Shown here: piece by piece, positions 45,427-54,263 of the stretch
Numbering within the stretch: the first letter of the stretch is position 1
Layout of the letters: every line of letters begins with the position of its first letter
DNA from: Sinorhizobium sp. A49
Lineage (GTDB): Bacteria > Pseudomonadota > Alphaproteobacteria > Rhizobiales > Rhizobiaceae
Length of the DNA: 64,000 nt
Assembly (NCBI RefSeq): GCF_002002725.1
Contig: NZ_MUNW01000049.1
Location: forward strand, 124,001 to 188,000
Reading direction: 5' to 3'
Notes under the pieces: model-generated
Told to the model about the DNA's origin: nothing
The model's database searches: none
Seen by the model: the letters and a program-made list of their open reading frames with translations, nothing else
Made by a program: the position numbers and the translations under genes

Positions 45427-45462
45427 CGGACATGGCCGCCGGCTGCCTGAAGGCGAGCAGTT

Positions 45463-46371
45463 TCAGCGATACCCGGTCGCATCAGCGGGTTTTTCCTTTT
45501 CCATCACTTCGCGCATGTAACGCCAGCAATCGGGGCGCGAGCCGTCGAGGTCGGTAAAGCCGTATGCCTGGGCAAGGCCGCCGCTCGAAAGTGATTGTCC
45601 GTTCCACCGGTCTTTCTGCGTGTCTGCCGCAAGAGCTGCGATGGCACGGCCGACGAAGCGCGGGCTTTCGGAAATGACGAAATGCGGCTGGTTCCTTGTC
45701 GCCTCTTGCCACGTCTCTTCCGTCACCTGGAAATGCTCCAGCATCATCTCCGATCGCATCCAACCGGGCGTAATCGATATGGCCGTGGCGCCGTGCGGCT
45801 CCAGATCCTTGGCGTGCGCCCAGGCCATGCGATTGGCCGCGACCTTGGCGAGATCGTAGAACGGTGAGAGCCGGTAGTGCTCGGCATTATACTCGGCCGT
45901 TCCGTCCGTCACCTCGACAAGCAGCCCGCCGCGATTTTCGATCATCAGCGGCAGGGCGTGATGGGCGGTGATCAGATGCGTATCGATCCCCAGGCGTAGA
46001 AGTTTCAGACCATTGTCGAGATCGTGGTCCCAGACCGGCTTGTTCCATTCGAACAGGTTTTCGCCGCCCCAGATGTCGTTGACGAGAATATCGAGCCGAC
46101 CCTGTTCCCGACGGATGCGTTCGACGAGTGCCTTCACCTCAGCCGGTTGCAGGTGGTCGACCTGAACTGCAATACCCTTGCCGCCAAGATCACTGACGAG
46201 GTCAGCCGTTTCCTCGATCGTTTCGGGGCGCTTGTAGTCCGATTGCTGGCTTCTGGTGGTGCGGCCGGTGACGTAGACAGTGGCGCCCGCCGCTCCAAGC
46301 TCAGTGGCAATGCCACGTCCGCCGCCGCGCGTGGCGCCTGCTACCAGTGCGATTTTTCCCTTGAGCGTCAT
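45463..46371 (-). CDS. SDR family oxidoreductase
   Basis: This 302-residue SDR has the cofactor motif VAGATRGGGRGIA (a variant of TGxxxGxG), TGRTT, and the active-site Tyr and Lys in SPFYDLAKVAANR. The C-terminus ends in GTxGYR. It starts at 46371 after GGAGGAAAA; longer frames lack a site. It is divergent from a TetR-type regulator with a 20-base inverted repeat between them, the usual layout for a regulator and its target. The substrate is unknown. Confidence 0.88.
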   Translation of the reverse strand: MTLKGKIALVAGATRGGGRGIATELGAAGATVYVTGRTTRSQQSDYKRPETIEETADLVSDLGGKGIAVQVDHLQPAEVKALVERIRREQGRLDILVNDIWGGENLFEWNKPVWDHDLDNGLKLLRLGIDTHLITAHHALPLMIENRGGLLVEVTDGTAEYNAEHYRLSPFYDLAKVAANRMAWAHAKDLEPHGATAISITPGWMRSEMMLEHFQVTEETWQEATRNQPHFVISESPRFVGRAIAALAADTQKDRWNGQSLSSGGLAQAYGFTDLDGSRPDCWRYMREVMEKEKPADATGYR

Positions 46372-46425
46372 TTTTCCTCCATCGGCGGTCTGAGCCATCT
46401 GGTCGTGGCTGTGTGAATGGGATAT

Positions 46426-46445
46426 ATAAACGATTATTCGGTTAT
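46426..46445. promoter_or_regulatory. inverted repeat, putative TetR-type operator
   Basis: ATAAACGA-TTAT-TCGGTTAT has arms matching at 7 of 8 positions. It lies in the 88-base divergent region between the SDR and TetR genes and is the obvious candidate for the regulator's own site. Confidence 0.5.
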
Positions 46446-46459
46446 TAATGAGAGTCAAG

Positions 46460-47044
46460 ATGCCGCGTCCCAAAACCATGCCTGACGAAGATGTGTTGGC
46501 CGCCGCGCTCGCGATCATGCATGCGAGCGGACCGGAGAGCCTGACTTTCGCCGCCCTTGCCGCGGGTACGGGCCTTTCCGCCTCCACCCTTGTCCAGCGG
46601 TTCGACAACAAGCAGAACCTCGTCCAGCGTGCACTTCTGCAGGCCTGGGACGGGCTCGACCGGTTGACTTCAGAGCTTTCGTCGACCCTGCCGAAGACGC
46701 CGGAAGGCGCCGTCGATTTGCTCGCTGGACTGTCGGGCGATTACGGCGGCATCGAATCCTACGCTGACGGGCTGCGGGTACTGCGCGAGGATCTGCGAGA
46801 CCCGGCGCTTCGCGCCCGCGGCGCGAGGTGGCGCGATGCACTTGCTGAGGCGCTGGACGAACGCCTCGCCGGCCCGTCGGGGCCGGTTCCCGGAATCGGT
46901 TTGCTGATGGCATCCCACTGGCAGGGGGCACTGCTTTGGTGGAGTTTCGACCCGCAGATCCCGGTTACGGATTTCGTCCGGCAGAGCTTGCGCCGTTTCG
47001 TGTCGGTCCTTGCCACAGGCGCTGCCAGCCCAAAGACAACGTGA
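46460..47044 (+). CDS. TetR family transcriptional regulator
   Basis: This 194-residue protein has an N-terminal helix-turn-helix: VLAAALAIMHASGPESLTFAALAAGTGLSASTLVQRFDNKQNL, matching the TetR DNA-binding domain with STLVQRF as the recognition helix. The C-terminal two thirds are helical, as in the ligand domain. The ATG at 46460 is preferred to that at 46448, which would abut the inverted repeat. It likely represses the divergent SDR gene and itself. Confidence 0.85.
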   Translation: MPRPKTMPDEDVLAAALAIMHASGPESLTFAALAAGTGLSASTLVQRFDNKQNLVQRALLQAWDGLDRLTSELSSTLPKTPEGAVDLLAGLSGDYGGIESYADGLRVLREDLRDPALRARGARWRDALAEALDERLAGPSGPVPGIGLLMASHWQGALLWWSFDPQIPVTDFVRQSLRRFVSVLATGAASPKTT

Positions 47045-47153
47045 AACCGGTGCACGGATACGCCAAGACTGGGCTTTTCACCGAGCTTCAAATCAGCGTG
47101 ACAATGCATGTCGTGCGATGACGCGGCCGCGCTTTCACCCTAGATCGGAATAC

Positions 47154-48176
47154 ATGATCAGATTTGCCGCTGCATTGTTCTGGCTACTGGCGACGTGCTC
47201 CTTGGCCGTCGCGCAGGATCGGCCTTCGCTTCCGACGCTATTGGAGGCACTTGCGGCGCGTGACGACCTGACGCCGTTGAAGACGGTAATCGTCGCCCGA
47301 TCCGGCTCTGTCATTGCCGAGCGCGGCTATCGCGACAACCGTCCCTCGGACAGCACCAATATCAAATCCGCCTCCAAATCGATCGTATCGGCCCTCGTCG
47401 GCATTGCGATCGACAAGGGCTTGTTGGAGGGACCGGAGCAAAAGATTGCGCCGATCCTCAAGGCAGACTTACCGGCCACGCAGGACCCGCGGCTTGACGA
47501 CATCACCATCGGCCATCTGCTGTCGATGCAGGCAGGCCTTGGGCGGATGTCCGGTCCCAACTACGGCCGCTGGGTGTCAAGCCGCAACTGGGTTCGCTCT
47601 GCACTGGCACAGCCGTTCGACGATGATCCCGGCGGGCAGATGCTCTATTCGACCGCGTCCACCCATCTGCTCTCGGCCATCCTGACCAGGGTCAGCGGCA
47701 AGTCGACGCTTGCTCTCGCCCGCGAATGGCTCGGTCCGATCAAGGGCTTTCGCATCGATGCCTGGGACCGCGATCCGCAAGGCATCTATCTTGGCGGCAA
47801 CCAGATGGCGATGAGCGCGCGGTCGCTGCTTGCCTTCGGCGAGGTTTATCGCAACGGCGGCAAGACTGCAGAAGGAAGACAGGTGGTCCCGGCGCAATGG
47901 ATCGCGCTGTCCTGGCAACCGCGCACCAATTCGCGCTTCTCCGGCGACATCTACGGCTACGGCTGGTTCCAGCGCGAGATCGCCGGCGAGACCGTGCACT
48001 TCGCCTGGGGTTACGGCGGCCAGATGCTCTACATCGTGCCGGCGCTCGACCTGACAGTGGCGATGACGTCTGAGGAGAGCGGCCCGTCGGCGCGCACCGG
48101 ATACCGTGATGCGCTTCACCTGCTGCTCGGCGATATCATCGACACGGTGAAGGCGGCGCCGCGCCTTGGCGAGTAG
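47154..48176 (+). CDS. serine hydrolase, beta-lactamase/class C fold
   Basis: This 340-residue protein has a Sec signal peptide (MIRFAAALFWLLATCSLAVAQ) and the beta-lactamase-like motif SASK (SxxK, Ser nucleophile with Lys) in NIKSASKSIVSAL, a second YST (YxN-like) in GGQMLYSTAST and a WGYGGQM near the C-terminus replacing KTG/HxG. The family includes class C beta-lactamases, D-aminopeptidases and esterases. The exported location suggests cell-wall or ester hydrolysis. The ATG at 47154 is preferred because it opens the signal peptide. Confidence 0.85.
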   Translation: MIRFAAALFWLLATCSLAVAQDRPSLPTLLEALAARDDLTPLKTVIVARSGSVIAERGYRDNRPSDSTNIKSASKSIVSALVGIAIDKGLLEGPEQKIAPILKADLPATQDPRLDDITIGHLLSMQAGLGRMSGPNYGRWVSSRNWVRSALAQPFDDDPGGQMLYSTASTHLLSAILTRVSGKSTLALAREWLGPIKGFRIDAWDRDPQGIYLGGNQMAMSARSLLAFGEVYRNGGKTAEGRQVVPAQWIALSWQPRTNSRFSGDIYGYGWFQREIAGETVHFAWGYGGQMLYIVPALDLTVAMTSEESGPSARTGYRDALHLLLGDIIDTVKAAPRLGE

Positions 48177-48229
48177 GGGCGTTTGCGCCGTTCGTCTGAT
48201 CCGATTGCGCGGCCACAATGCGGATTGGC

Positions 48230-49267
48230 TTAAGCCGAACCGCGCAGCATGATCTCGGCGCTGAGCAAAATGCGTTCGTCCGCAGGGAAGGCCTGATCGG
48301 CGTTCTCGGTCTCGCCAAGCTTGAACAACAGCAGCTCGATCGCCAGCCGGCCGATCTCGTTATAGTTCTGCGCGACTGTTGTCAGCGGCGGACAGGTGTA
48401 GCGCGAGAGCGGATGGTCGTCGTGGCCGGCGACGCGCAGGTCGCTGTCGGGCTCGCGCCCGACCTTGACGCCGGACTGGAACGCCGCCGCGATCACGCCG
48501 AAGGCGACGCGGTCGTTGGCGCACAGCACCGTCTTCGTCGGAAAGCCACCTTCACCCAGAATGCGCAGCGTCTCGTCGTAGCCGAATTTTTCGAAGTCCC
48601 AAGAGGCGTTGGGGGCCGTCGGCACGATGGCGGCGTCCATCTTCAACTGCTGCATCGCTTCTTCATACGCATGCTGGCGGGCGAGCGCGTTGTTGTTGAC
48701 CGGCGGCATGCCGAAGTAGCAGGGCGGTTCGCCGGACCGGCAGAGATAATCGACCATCAGCTTGAAGCTCTGCCGGTTGTCCGTGCCGACGAAGGAGGAA
48801 CTGCCGTCGAGCGGCGAGTCGACATAAACAAGCGGAATGCTCTCGCCGAGTGCCGTCAGTTTCTGGTGATGGGATTGGACGCCGAGCGGAGCGATGATGG
48901 CGCCGGCGACGTTCATCGACTTGAAGGTCTCGATGGCGCGCTCTTCCATCTCCGGCTTGCCGTCGGAGGACAGGACGAAGGCGAGAAAGCCCGCCTGGTT
49001 GGCGATATGCTCGATCCGCCGCGTCAGCGCCATGTAGAACGGGTCGGTGGAATTGGGAACGATGACGCCAAGAATATTGGTTCGCCGCCGATTGAGGTTG
49101 ACGGCGAAGATGTTTGGCCGGAAGCCCGATTGCTTGATCGCGGCCTCGATGGCGTCGCGGGTCTTCTTGCGAACCGAAGTCGGATCGTTGAAATATTTGG
49201 AGACTGTGGGGCGCGACAAACCGACGAACTCCGAAAAATCCTCCATCGTCTTGATTTGTCTGTCCAC
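48230..49267 (-). CDS. LacI family transcriptional regulator
   Basis: This 345-residue protein has a LacI helix-turn-helix at 8-30 (MEDFSEFVGLSRPTVSKYFN) followed by the hinge and a periplasmic-binding-like ligand domain (LGVIVPNSTDPFYMALTRRIE, GIDAFDFV equivalents). The start is GTG at 49267; the ATG at 49246 is an alternative. It is the last gene of the ketose operon, 102 bases after the KbaZ-like gene, and should regulate it. The ligand is likely the transported sugar or its phosphate. Confidence 0.9.
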   Translation of the reverse strand: MDRQIKTMEDFSEFVGLSRPTVSKYFNDPTSVRKKTRDAIEAAIKQSGFRPNIFAVNLNRRRTNILGVIVPNSTDPFYMALTRRIEHIANQAGFLAFVLSSDGKPEMEERAIETFKSMNVAGAIIAPLGVQSHHQKLTALGESIPLVYVDSPLDGSSSFVGTDNRQSFKLMVDYLCRSGEPPCYFGMPPVNNNALARQHAYEEAMQQLKMDAAIVPTAPNASWDFEKFGYDETLRILGEGGFPTKTVLCANDRVAFGVIAAAFQSGVKVGREPDSDLRVAGHDDHPLSRYTCPPLTTVAQNYNEIGRLAIELLLFKLGETENADQAFPADERILLSAEIMLRGSA

Positions 49268-49369
49268 GGTCGAAGCGCCCCCATTCTTCTTTTGGGTTTC
49301 GTTTATAGATTTATTTCCGAGGGATAGGCAGTGTCGACTGCGAAATATTCACGGAATGAACGGCCGGCT

Positions 49370-50650
49370 CTATCCTTTGCAGGCCGAAAAATAATCCTCA
49401 AGAACCGCGTCGACGGCGGCGATCGCCAGCGCCTTTGCTTGCGGTGCCACGTGGCCGTCTCGCACGCGCTCGTAACTGCCTGTGAGATACTGGCTGATCA
49501 GCGTCTCGGGGATCGTCACGCCATCGAGCAGGTGGAGAAGCTCTTCGACAGCCGTGGCGACCTTCGGATGCGGCCAATAGTACCGGATGCGGTCGCTGTA
49601 GGAGAAGTGGCGCTGAAGGCGCAGCGCTTCGGGCGAGCCGTGATAATACTTGCCCCAGTTGGCCGGCTCCTCACGCATGACCTCTTCGGTGACCTCGGCC
49701 AGCGTCTTCGACCGTGCATCGGGAAACAGGAATGCGGCGATCTGGTCGAGGCCATAGAGGGCTTCACGCAAGGCGAAGGTCAGGCCGGGGCCGACCTTGA
49801 GGATGGCGAAACCATCGGCCACCAGGGCGCGAAGCGCGTCTTGCGTCTGGTAGTCGGTGGAGTGCGCCTCGAAGACGAGGCCATCGAGCTTCGTGAGGCT
49901 TGCGCTCAAGTTGGCGGCTTTCGGTCGATCATAGGGGATGACGTTCTCGTTGCCGAATTCGACGCCCGGCTGGACGACGGCGCCGACCACCCGCGAGAAG
50001 GCTTCGCCGGCGCCGGCATGCTCGAACGCCTGGCGATGAATGCCAACAGTTTCGACGGCTGCTTCGGGTGCGGTGACTTCGAGCGTATCCAGTTCCTCCA
50101 GCGCACCGCCTGGAACCGGCACTTCGGTGCCTATGATGTAGACCGGGGCGACGCCGTCTCGTCCGCGGATCGCATCTTCGGCGGCAGCGGCCAGTCGTGC
50201 CGCGCGTGATGCCGTGATTGCATCGGGAAGGGCGACCGGCTCGCCGGCGCAGCCCATGCTGGTATCGAGATGAAGCTTGGTAAAGCCGGCCTCGGCATAG
50301 GCGCGAATCATCGCTTCGGCCTTCGCCATCGCCTCATCGGCCGGCAAGTTCTTCCACGGGTTTGGGCCGAGATGATCACCGCCGAGGATGATGGTGTCGA
50401 TCGGAAAGCCGGTCTTTGCGGCGATCTCTGCGACAAAGCCGGTGAAATCGGCAGGCGTCATGCCGGTGTAACCGCCGTCCTGATTGACCTGATTGCAGGT
50501 CGCCTCGATCAACAGGTGCGTGCCTTCCTTCAGCGCCCTAAGCATTGCGGCCTCGATCACCAAAGGATGCGCCGAGCAAATCGAAGGAATGCCGCGCAGG
50601 CCCGGACGATCGCGCCACTGGGCAATGTCGATCAGATAATTCGGTTTCAT
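49370..50650 (-). CDS. KbaZ/GatZ family protein, probable D-tagatose-6-phosphate 4-epimerase
   Basis: This 426-residue protein has the family signature SICSAHPLVIEAAMLRALKEG and ATCNQVNQDGGYTGMTPADF, with LGGDHLGPNPW. GatZ/KbaZ were long named non-catalytic subunits of tagatose-bisphosphate aldolase, but the Agrobacterium relative was shown to be D-tagatose-6-phosphate 4-epimerase, giving fructose 6-phosphate. No GatY/KbaY aldolase gene is near, which supports an independent epimerase here. The ATG at 50650 follows AAAGGA; the longer frame lies inside the kinase gene. It starts 6 bases after the PfkB stop. Confidence 0.85.
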   Translation of the reverse strand: MKPNYLIDIAQWRDRPGLRGIPSICSAHPLVIEAAMLRALKEGTHLLIEATCNQVNQDGGYTGMTPADFTGFVAEIAAKTGFPIDTIILGGDHLGPNPWKNLPADEAMAKAEAMIRAYAEAGFTKLHLDTSMGCAGEPVALPDAITASRAARLAAAAEDAIRGRDGVAPVYIIGTEVPVPGGALEELDTLEVTAPEAAVETVGIHRQAFEHAGAGEAFSRVVGAVVQPGVEFGNENVIPYDRPKAANLSASLTKLDGLVFEAHSTDYQTQDALRALVADGFAILKVGPGLTFALREALYGLDQIAAFLFPDARSKTLAEVTEEVMREEPANWGKYYHGSPEALRLQRHFSYSDRIRYYWPHPKVATAVEELLHLLDGVTIPETLISQYLTGSYERVRDGHVAPQAKALAIAAVDAVLEDYFSACKG

Positions 50651-50655
50651 AGTCT

Positions 50656-51597
50656 TCAATCCTTTCGCGCGCTGATGAAGGCTTCGAGTTCTGGTCTCGT
50701 CGATGCGCCTTCCATCGGGCCGGAGATCATCACGGCGCGGGCGCCGGAAGCGTTGGCGAATTCGAGCGCTTCGCGGGGGCTGGCGCCGTTCAGCCAAGAG
50801 GTGACGAAGGTGGCACCGAAGCAGTCGCCCGCGCCGGTCGGGTCGATCTCTTCGACAGCAAAGCCGGGCAAGGAGAGCGTCGTTTCCGTATCGAAGTAAC
50901 TGGCGCCCTCGGCGCCGCGCTTGACGACGACAACCTTGATGCCGGAGGCGAGCAGTTCGGCGATTGCGTCCGCCTCGGTTTTCGCTTCGGTGAACAGAAA
51001 GAGCTCGGCGCCGCTCGGCAGGAACACGTCGGTCTTGGCAAGCACCGTCCTCAGCGCCTCGCGCATTCCCGGGCTTTCGAGGATTTCTGCCCGAAGGTTG
51101 GGGTCGAAGGACACAGTGCCGCCGGCGGCCTTGATGATATCGATTGCGGCGAGAATGCTCTCCACCACGCTCGGCGCGTAGAGCGACGACCCCATGACAT
51201 GCAGGTGGCTGCAGCTACGAACGAGCGCGGTCGCCTTGTCATCGAGGCGAATGGTGCCGCAGGCGCTGTCGCGGATGTTGAAGACGAAGGCGCGGCTGCC
51301 GTCATGGCGATAGCGAACGAAGGCGCTGCCGGTGGTGGCGAGTGCATCGACGGCGATGCCGGAGATATCGACGCCATCGGCCTCAAGACGTGCGAGATTG
51401 ACGTGACCGAAATCGTCGCCGCCGACGCGGGAAATGATCGCGCTTGCCTGGCCGAGCTTGCCGACCTGGTCGATGAAGATGGCAGGAGCACCGGAGGGGA
51501 AGGGGCCGATCAGCGGCGTCGCCTGCCGGAAGCCGTCACCCTTTTCGGTGGCGATGATCTCCACGAGGATTTCGCCGATCGTCAGTATCTTGTGCAT
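50656..51597 (-). CDS. PfkB family carbohydrate kinase
   Basis: This 313-residue kinase begins MHKILTIGEILVEIIATEKG. It has the ribokinase-fold glycine-rich N-terminus (GPFPSGAPAIFIDQVGKLG) and the C-terminal signature DPTGAGDCFGATF, with Asp as the catalytic base and GAGD as the anion hole. Ketose kinases of this type make the 6-phosphate. With a KbaZ-like epimerase next, the predicted route is a ketohexose to its 6-phosphate to fructose 6-phosphate. The ATG at 51597 is weakly preceded by GAGAG. Confidence 0.9.
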   Translation of the reverse strand: MHKILTIGEILVEIIATEKGDGFRQATPLIGPFPSGAPAIFIDQVGKLGQASAIISRVGGDDFGHVNLARLEADGVDISGIAVDALATTGSAFVRYRHDGSRAFVFNIRDSACGTIRLDDKATALVRSCSHLHVMGSSLYAPSVVESILAAIDIIKAAGGTVSFDPNLRAEILESPGMREALRTVLAKTDVFLPSGAELFLFTEAKTEADAIAELLASGIKVVVVKRGAEGASYFDTETTLSLPGFAVEEIDPTGAGDCFGATFVTSWLNGASPREALEFANASGARAVMISGPMEGASTRPELEAFISARKD

Positions 51598-51617
51598 GTG
51601 TGTTACTCTCGAAGGGA

Positions 51618-52580
51618 TCAGCGCTTGGCCTGCTTGGCGCGCACGTCGAGCCAAACGGCGATCAGGATCACCAGGCCCTTGACGATGAGCTGGTAGAAAT
51701 AGGGGACGGAAAGCATGTTCATGCCGTTGTTCATCACGCCAATGATCAAGGCGCCGATGAGCGTGCCGACCATGGTGCCGACACCGCCGGCAAGCGATGT
51801 TCCGCCGAGAACGGCCGCAGCGATGGCGTCGAGCTCATAGCTCATGCCGGCATTGGTCTGGGCGGAGAAGAGCCGGGAGGAGAGCAGCACGCCGCTGATC
51901 GCCGCCATCACGCCCGAGATCATGAAGATGATGATCTTGAGGCGATCGACCTTGATGCCCGAATAGATGGCCGCCTCGCGGTTGCCGCCGGTCAGATAGG
52001 CGCGGCGTCCGAAGCTCGTCTTGCTGAGCACGATCTGGTTGACGACGAAGAGCACGGCCACGACCCAGATGATGATCGGCAGGCCGAGGAAGCTTTCGGT
52101 ACCGATGGCGGTCCAGGTCGAATTGTCGATCATCGCCGGCGCGCCGTTGGTCGGCAGGCTGACGAGGCCGCGATAGATGCCCATGGTGGCAACCGTGACG
52201 ATGAACGAAGGCAGCAGGAGCTTTGCCGTCAACACGCCGTTGAGCATGCCCATCAATGCGCCGGCCACAATCGTCACGGCGAGCGCCGTGCCGAAGCCAA
52301 GGCCGAAGGCGAAACATTGCGCCCCGACCATGCCGGCGACAGCGATGATCGAGCCGACCGACAGGTCGATCTCACCAAGCAGGATCACCCAGGTCATGCC
52401 GAAGGCGGCAATCGCGATCACGGCTACCTGCTGCAGGATGTTCATGAAGTTGACGACCGACATGAAGCGAGGATTGAGGAAAGAGAAGATGACGCAGAGC
52501 ATCACCAGGGAGAGGAGGATACCGCCATATTGCTTAAACGCCCTGACGAAGGCGGCCTGGGCTGCAGTTTGCTGGGTCAT
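51618..52580 (-). CDS. sugar ABC transporter permease (RbsC type)
   Basis: This 320-residue membrane protein has about ten helices and the family signatures LLGEIDLSVGSIIAVAGM and GGTSLAGGVGTMVGTLIGALIIGVMNNG. Its start overlaps the end of the ATPase gene by four bases. It forms the channel of the ketose importer. Compared with the permease at 20986 it is a distant paralogue with the same domain plan. Confidence 0.92.
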   Translation of the reverse strand: MTQQTAAQAAFVRAFKQYGGILLSLVMLCVIFSFLNPRFMSVVNFMNILQQVAVIAIAAFGMTWVILLGEIDLSVGSIIAVAGMVGAQCFAFGLGFGTALAVTIVAGALMGMLNGVLTAKLLLPSFIVTVATMGIYRGLVSLPTNGAPAMIDNSTWTAIGTESFLGLPIIIWVVAVLFVVNQIVLSKTSFGRRAYLTGGNREAAIYSGIKVDRLKIIIFMISGVMAAISGVLLSSRLFSAQTNAGMSYELDAIAAAVLGGTSLAGGVGTMVGTLIGALIIGVMNNGMNMLSVPYFYQLIVKGLVILIAVWLDVRAKQAKR

Positions 52581-54088
52581 GATTGAAAACCTGTTGCGTG
52601 CGCCATGATCGTTTCGGGTGTGAGGTCAGTGCCGGCGAGGGTCGCGCCGACGACGCCCTCATGCATGACGACGACGCGGTCGCTCATTCCGAGCACTTCC
52701 GGCAGCTCGGAGGAGATCAGCAGGATCGCCGTCCCTTCGGCCGCCAACTGGCGGATGATCTTGTAGATTTCGAATTTCGCGCCGACGTCGACGCCGCGGG
52801 TCGGCTCGTCGAGGATGAGCACCTTCGGTCGGGTCAGAAGCCATTTCGCCAGCACGATCTTCTGCTGATTGCCGCCGCTCAAGGAGCCGGCCGGCGTGTC
52901 GAGCGAGTGCGTCTTGATCGCGAGACGGCCGACTTCGGCGGCAGACGCCTTTCGCTCGGCGCCAGCGCGGGTGAAGCCGAAGGGGCCAGTGAAATCGGGA
53001 AGGGCGGCCATGGAGATGTTCCAGCCGACGCTGTGGCCAAGCACCAGGCCCTCTTCCTTGCGGTTTTCGGTGACGAAGCCGATGCCGCGGGCAATCGCTT
53101 CGGCCGGTGAGCGGAAGCGAACCTCCTTGCCATCGAGGCGGACGGTGCCATTGGCGTTCTTCATGCCAAAGAGCGCGTTCATCACCTCGGACCGGCCCGA
53201 GCCGACGAGGCCGAAGAAGCCGAGGATCTCGCCGGCGCCGACTGTGAAGGAAATATCGGCGAATTCCTCGTCGCGCGTCAGGCGCTCGACTGCGAGCACC
53301 GGTGCGCCCGGCGTCGAGCGATCATGGATCGGCGGAGGATAGATCTCCTCCATCCGGCGCCCGACCATCAGTGCAATCAGCGCCTCGATGGTGACGTCGT
53401 TGCGATCGTGAGTGGAGACATATTCGCCATCGCGGATGACGGTGATGTCGTCGCTCAGCCGCATGATCTCTTCCATGCGGTGGGAAATGTAGATGACGGC
53501 GACGCCGCGGTTCTTCAGCCGGCCGATGATATCGAACAGGATCTCGGCTTCGCTGTCGCTGAGCGACGAGGTCGGTTCGTCGAGAATGACGACCTTGGCA
53601 TCGTGGCTCAGGCCCTTGGCAATCTCGACCAATTGCCGCTGGGCGATCGACAGATTGCCGACCTTCTCGGTGACATCGATCGGCAAGCCGAGCTCGGCGA
53701 CGATCGCCTTGGCTCTGGCAACAAGCGCCTTGTCGTTGATGAAGCCGAACTTGCGCGGCTCGCGGGTCGCGAGAATGTTTTCTGCCACCGTCAGGTTGTT
53801 GCAGAGGCTCAGCTCCTGAAAGACGATCGCGAGCCCGAGCGCTGACGCCTGCTGCGGGTTGGCGGGTCGATAGGGCTGATCGTCGAGCGTAATCTCGCCT
53901 GATGTCGCGCTGTGGACGCCGGCAAGGATTTTCATCAGTGTCGATTTTCCAGCGCCGTTTTCACCCAGCAGCGTGTGCACGCGGCCGCGGCGGACATCGA
54001 GCCGCATGCTCTTCAGCGCGGCAACCTGCCCGAAGGATTTCGTGACATTGCTGATCTTGAGAACGGTGTCCGTGGTCGAACCATGCAT
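52577..54088 (-). CDS. sugar ABC transporter ATP-binding protein (RbsA type, two ATPase domains)
   Basis: This 503-residue protein has two ABC ATPases. The first has GENGAGKST, LSIAQRQLVEIAKG and VVILDEPTSS. The second has the degenerate Walker A GLVGSGRSE, then LSGGNQQKIVLAKW and VLILDEPTRGVD. The start at 54088 follows AAGGAGG. It is overlapped by the permease gene by ATGA. Confidence 0.93.
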   Translation of the reverse strand: MHGSTTDTVLKISNVTKSFGQVAALKSMRLDVRRGRVHTLLGENGAGKSTLMKILAGVHSATSGEITLDDQPYRPANPQQASALGLAIVFQELSLCNNLTVAENILATREPRKFGFINDKALVARAKAIVAELGLPIDVTEKVGNLSIAQRQLVEIAKGLSHDAKVVILDEPTSSLSDSEAEILFDIIGRLKNRGVAVIYISHRMEEIMRLSDDITVIRDGEYVSTHDRNDVTIEALIALMVGRRMEEIYPPPIHDRSTPGAPVLAVERLTRDEEFADISFTVGAGEILGFFGLVGSGRSEVMNALFGMKNANGTVRLDGKEVRFRSPAEAIARGIGFVTENRKEEGLVLGHSVGWNISMAALPDFTGPFGFTRAGAERKASAAEVGRLAIKTHSLDTPAGSLSGGNQQKIVLAKWLLTRPKVLILDEPTRGVDVGAKFEIYKIIRQLAAEGTAILLISSELPEVLGMSDRVVVMHEGVVGATLAGTDLTPETIMAHATGFQS

Positions 54089-54226
54089 GGCGGCCTCCTT
54101 GGATCGCGCCGAGAAGCGTCTCCTGCGTCACGGCCCAGAGCATCTCAAGAGACATGCATGGGCGCTGTAACGCTCTGACATGCCTGCATTTTCCATGCGG
54201 CAGGCCGAGACGTTCGTCGTATGGGT

Positions 54227-54249
54227 GCCGCCGCCCCTGGGGCGGCGGC
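54227..54249 (-). other. intercistronic hairpin between the binding-protein and ATPase genes
   Basis: GCCGCCGCCC and GGGCGGCGGC arms meet almost without a loop at 54238, 15 bases after the binding-protein stop on the minus strand. The position repeats what is seen at 19881 in the first sugar operon and may protect the binding-protein mRNA. Confidence 0.5.
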
Positions 54250-54263
54250 TGTCCTGGGAGGAC

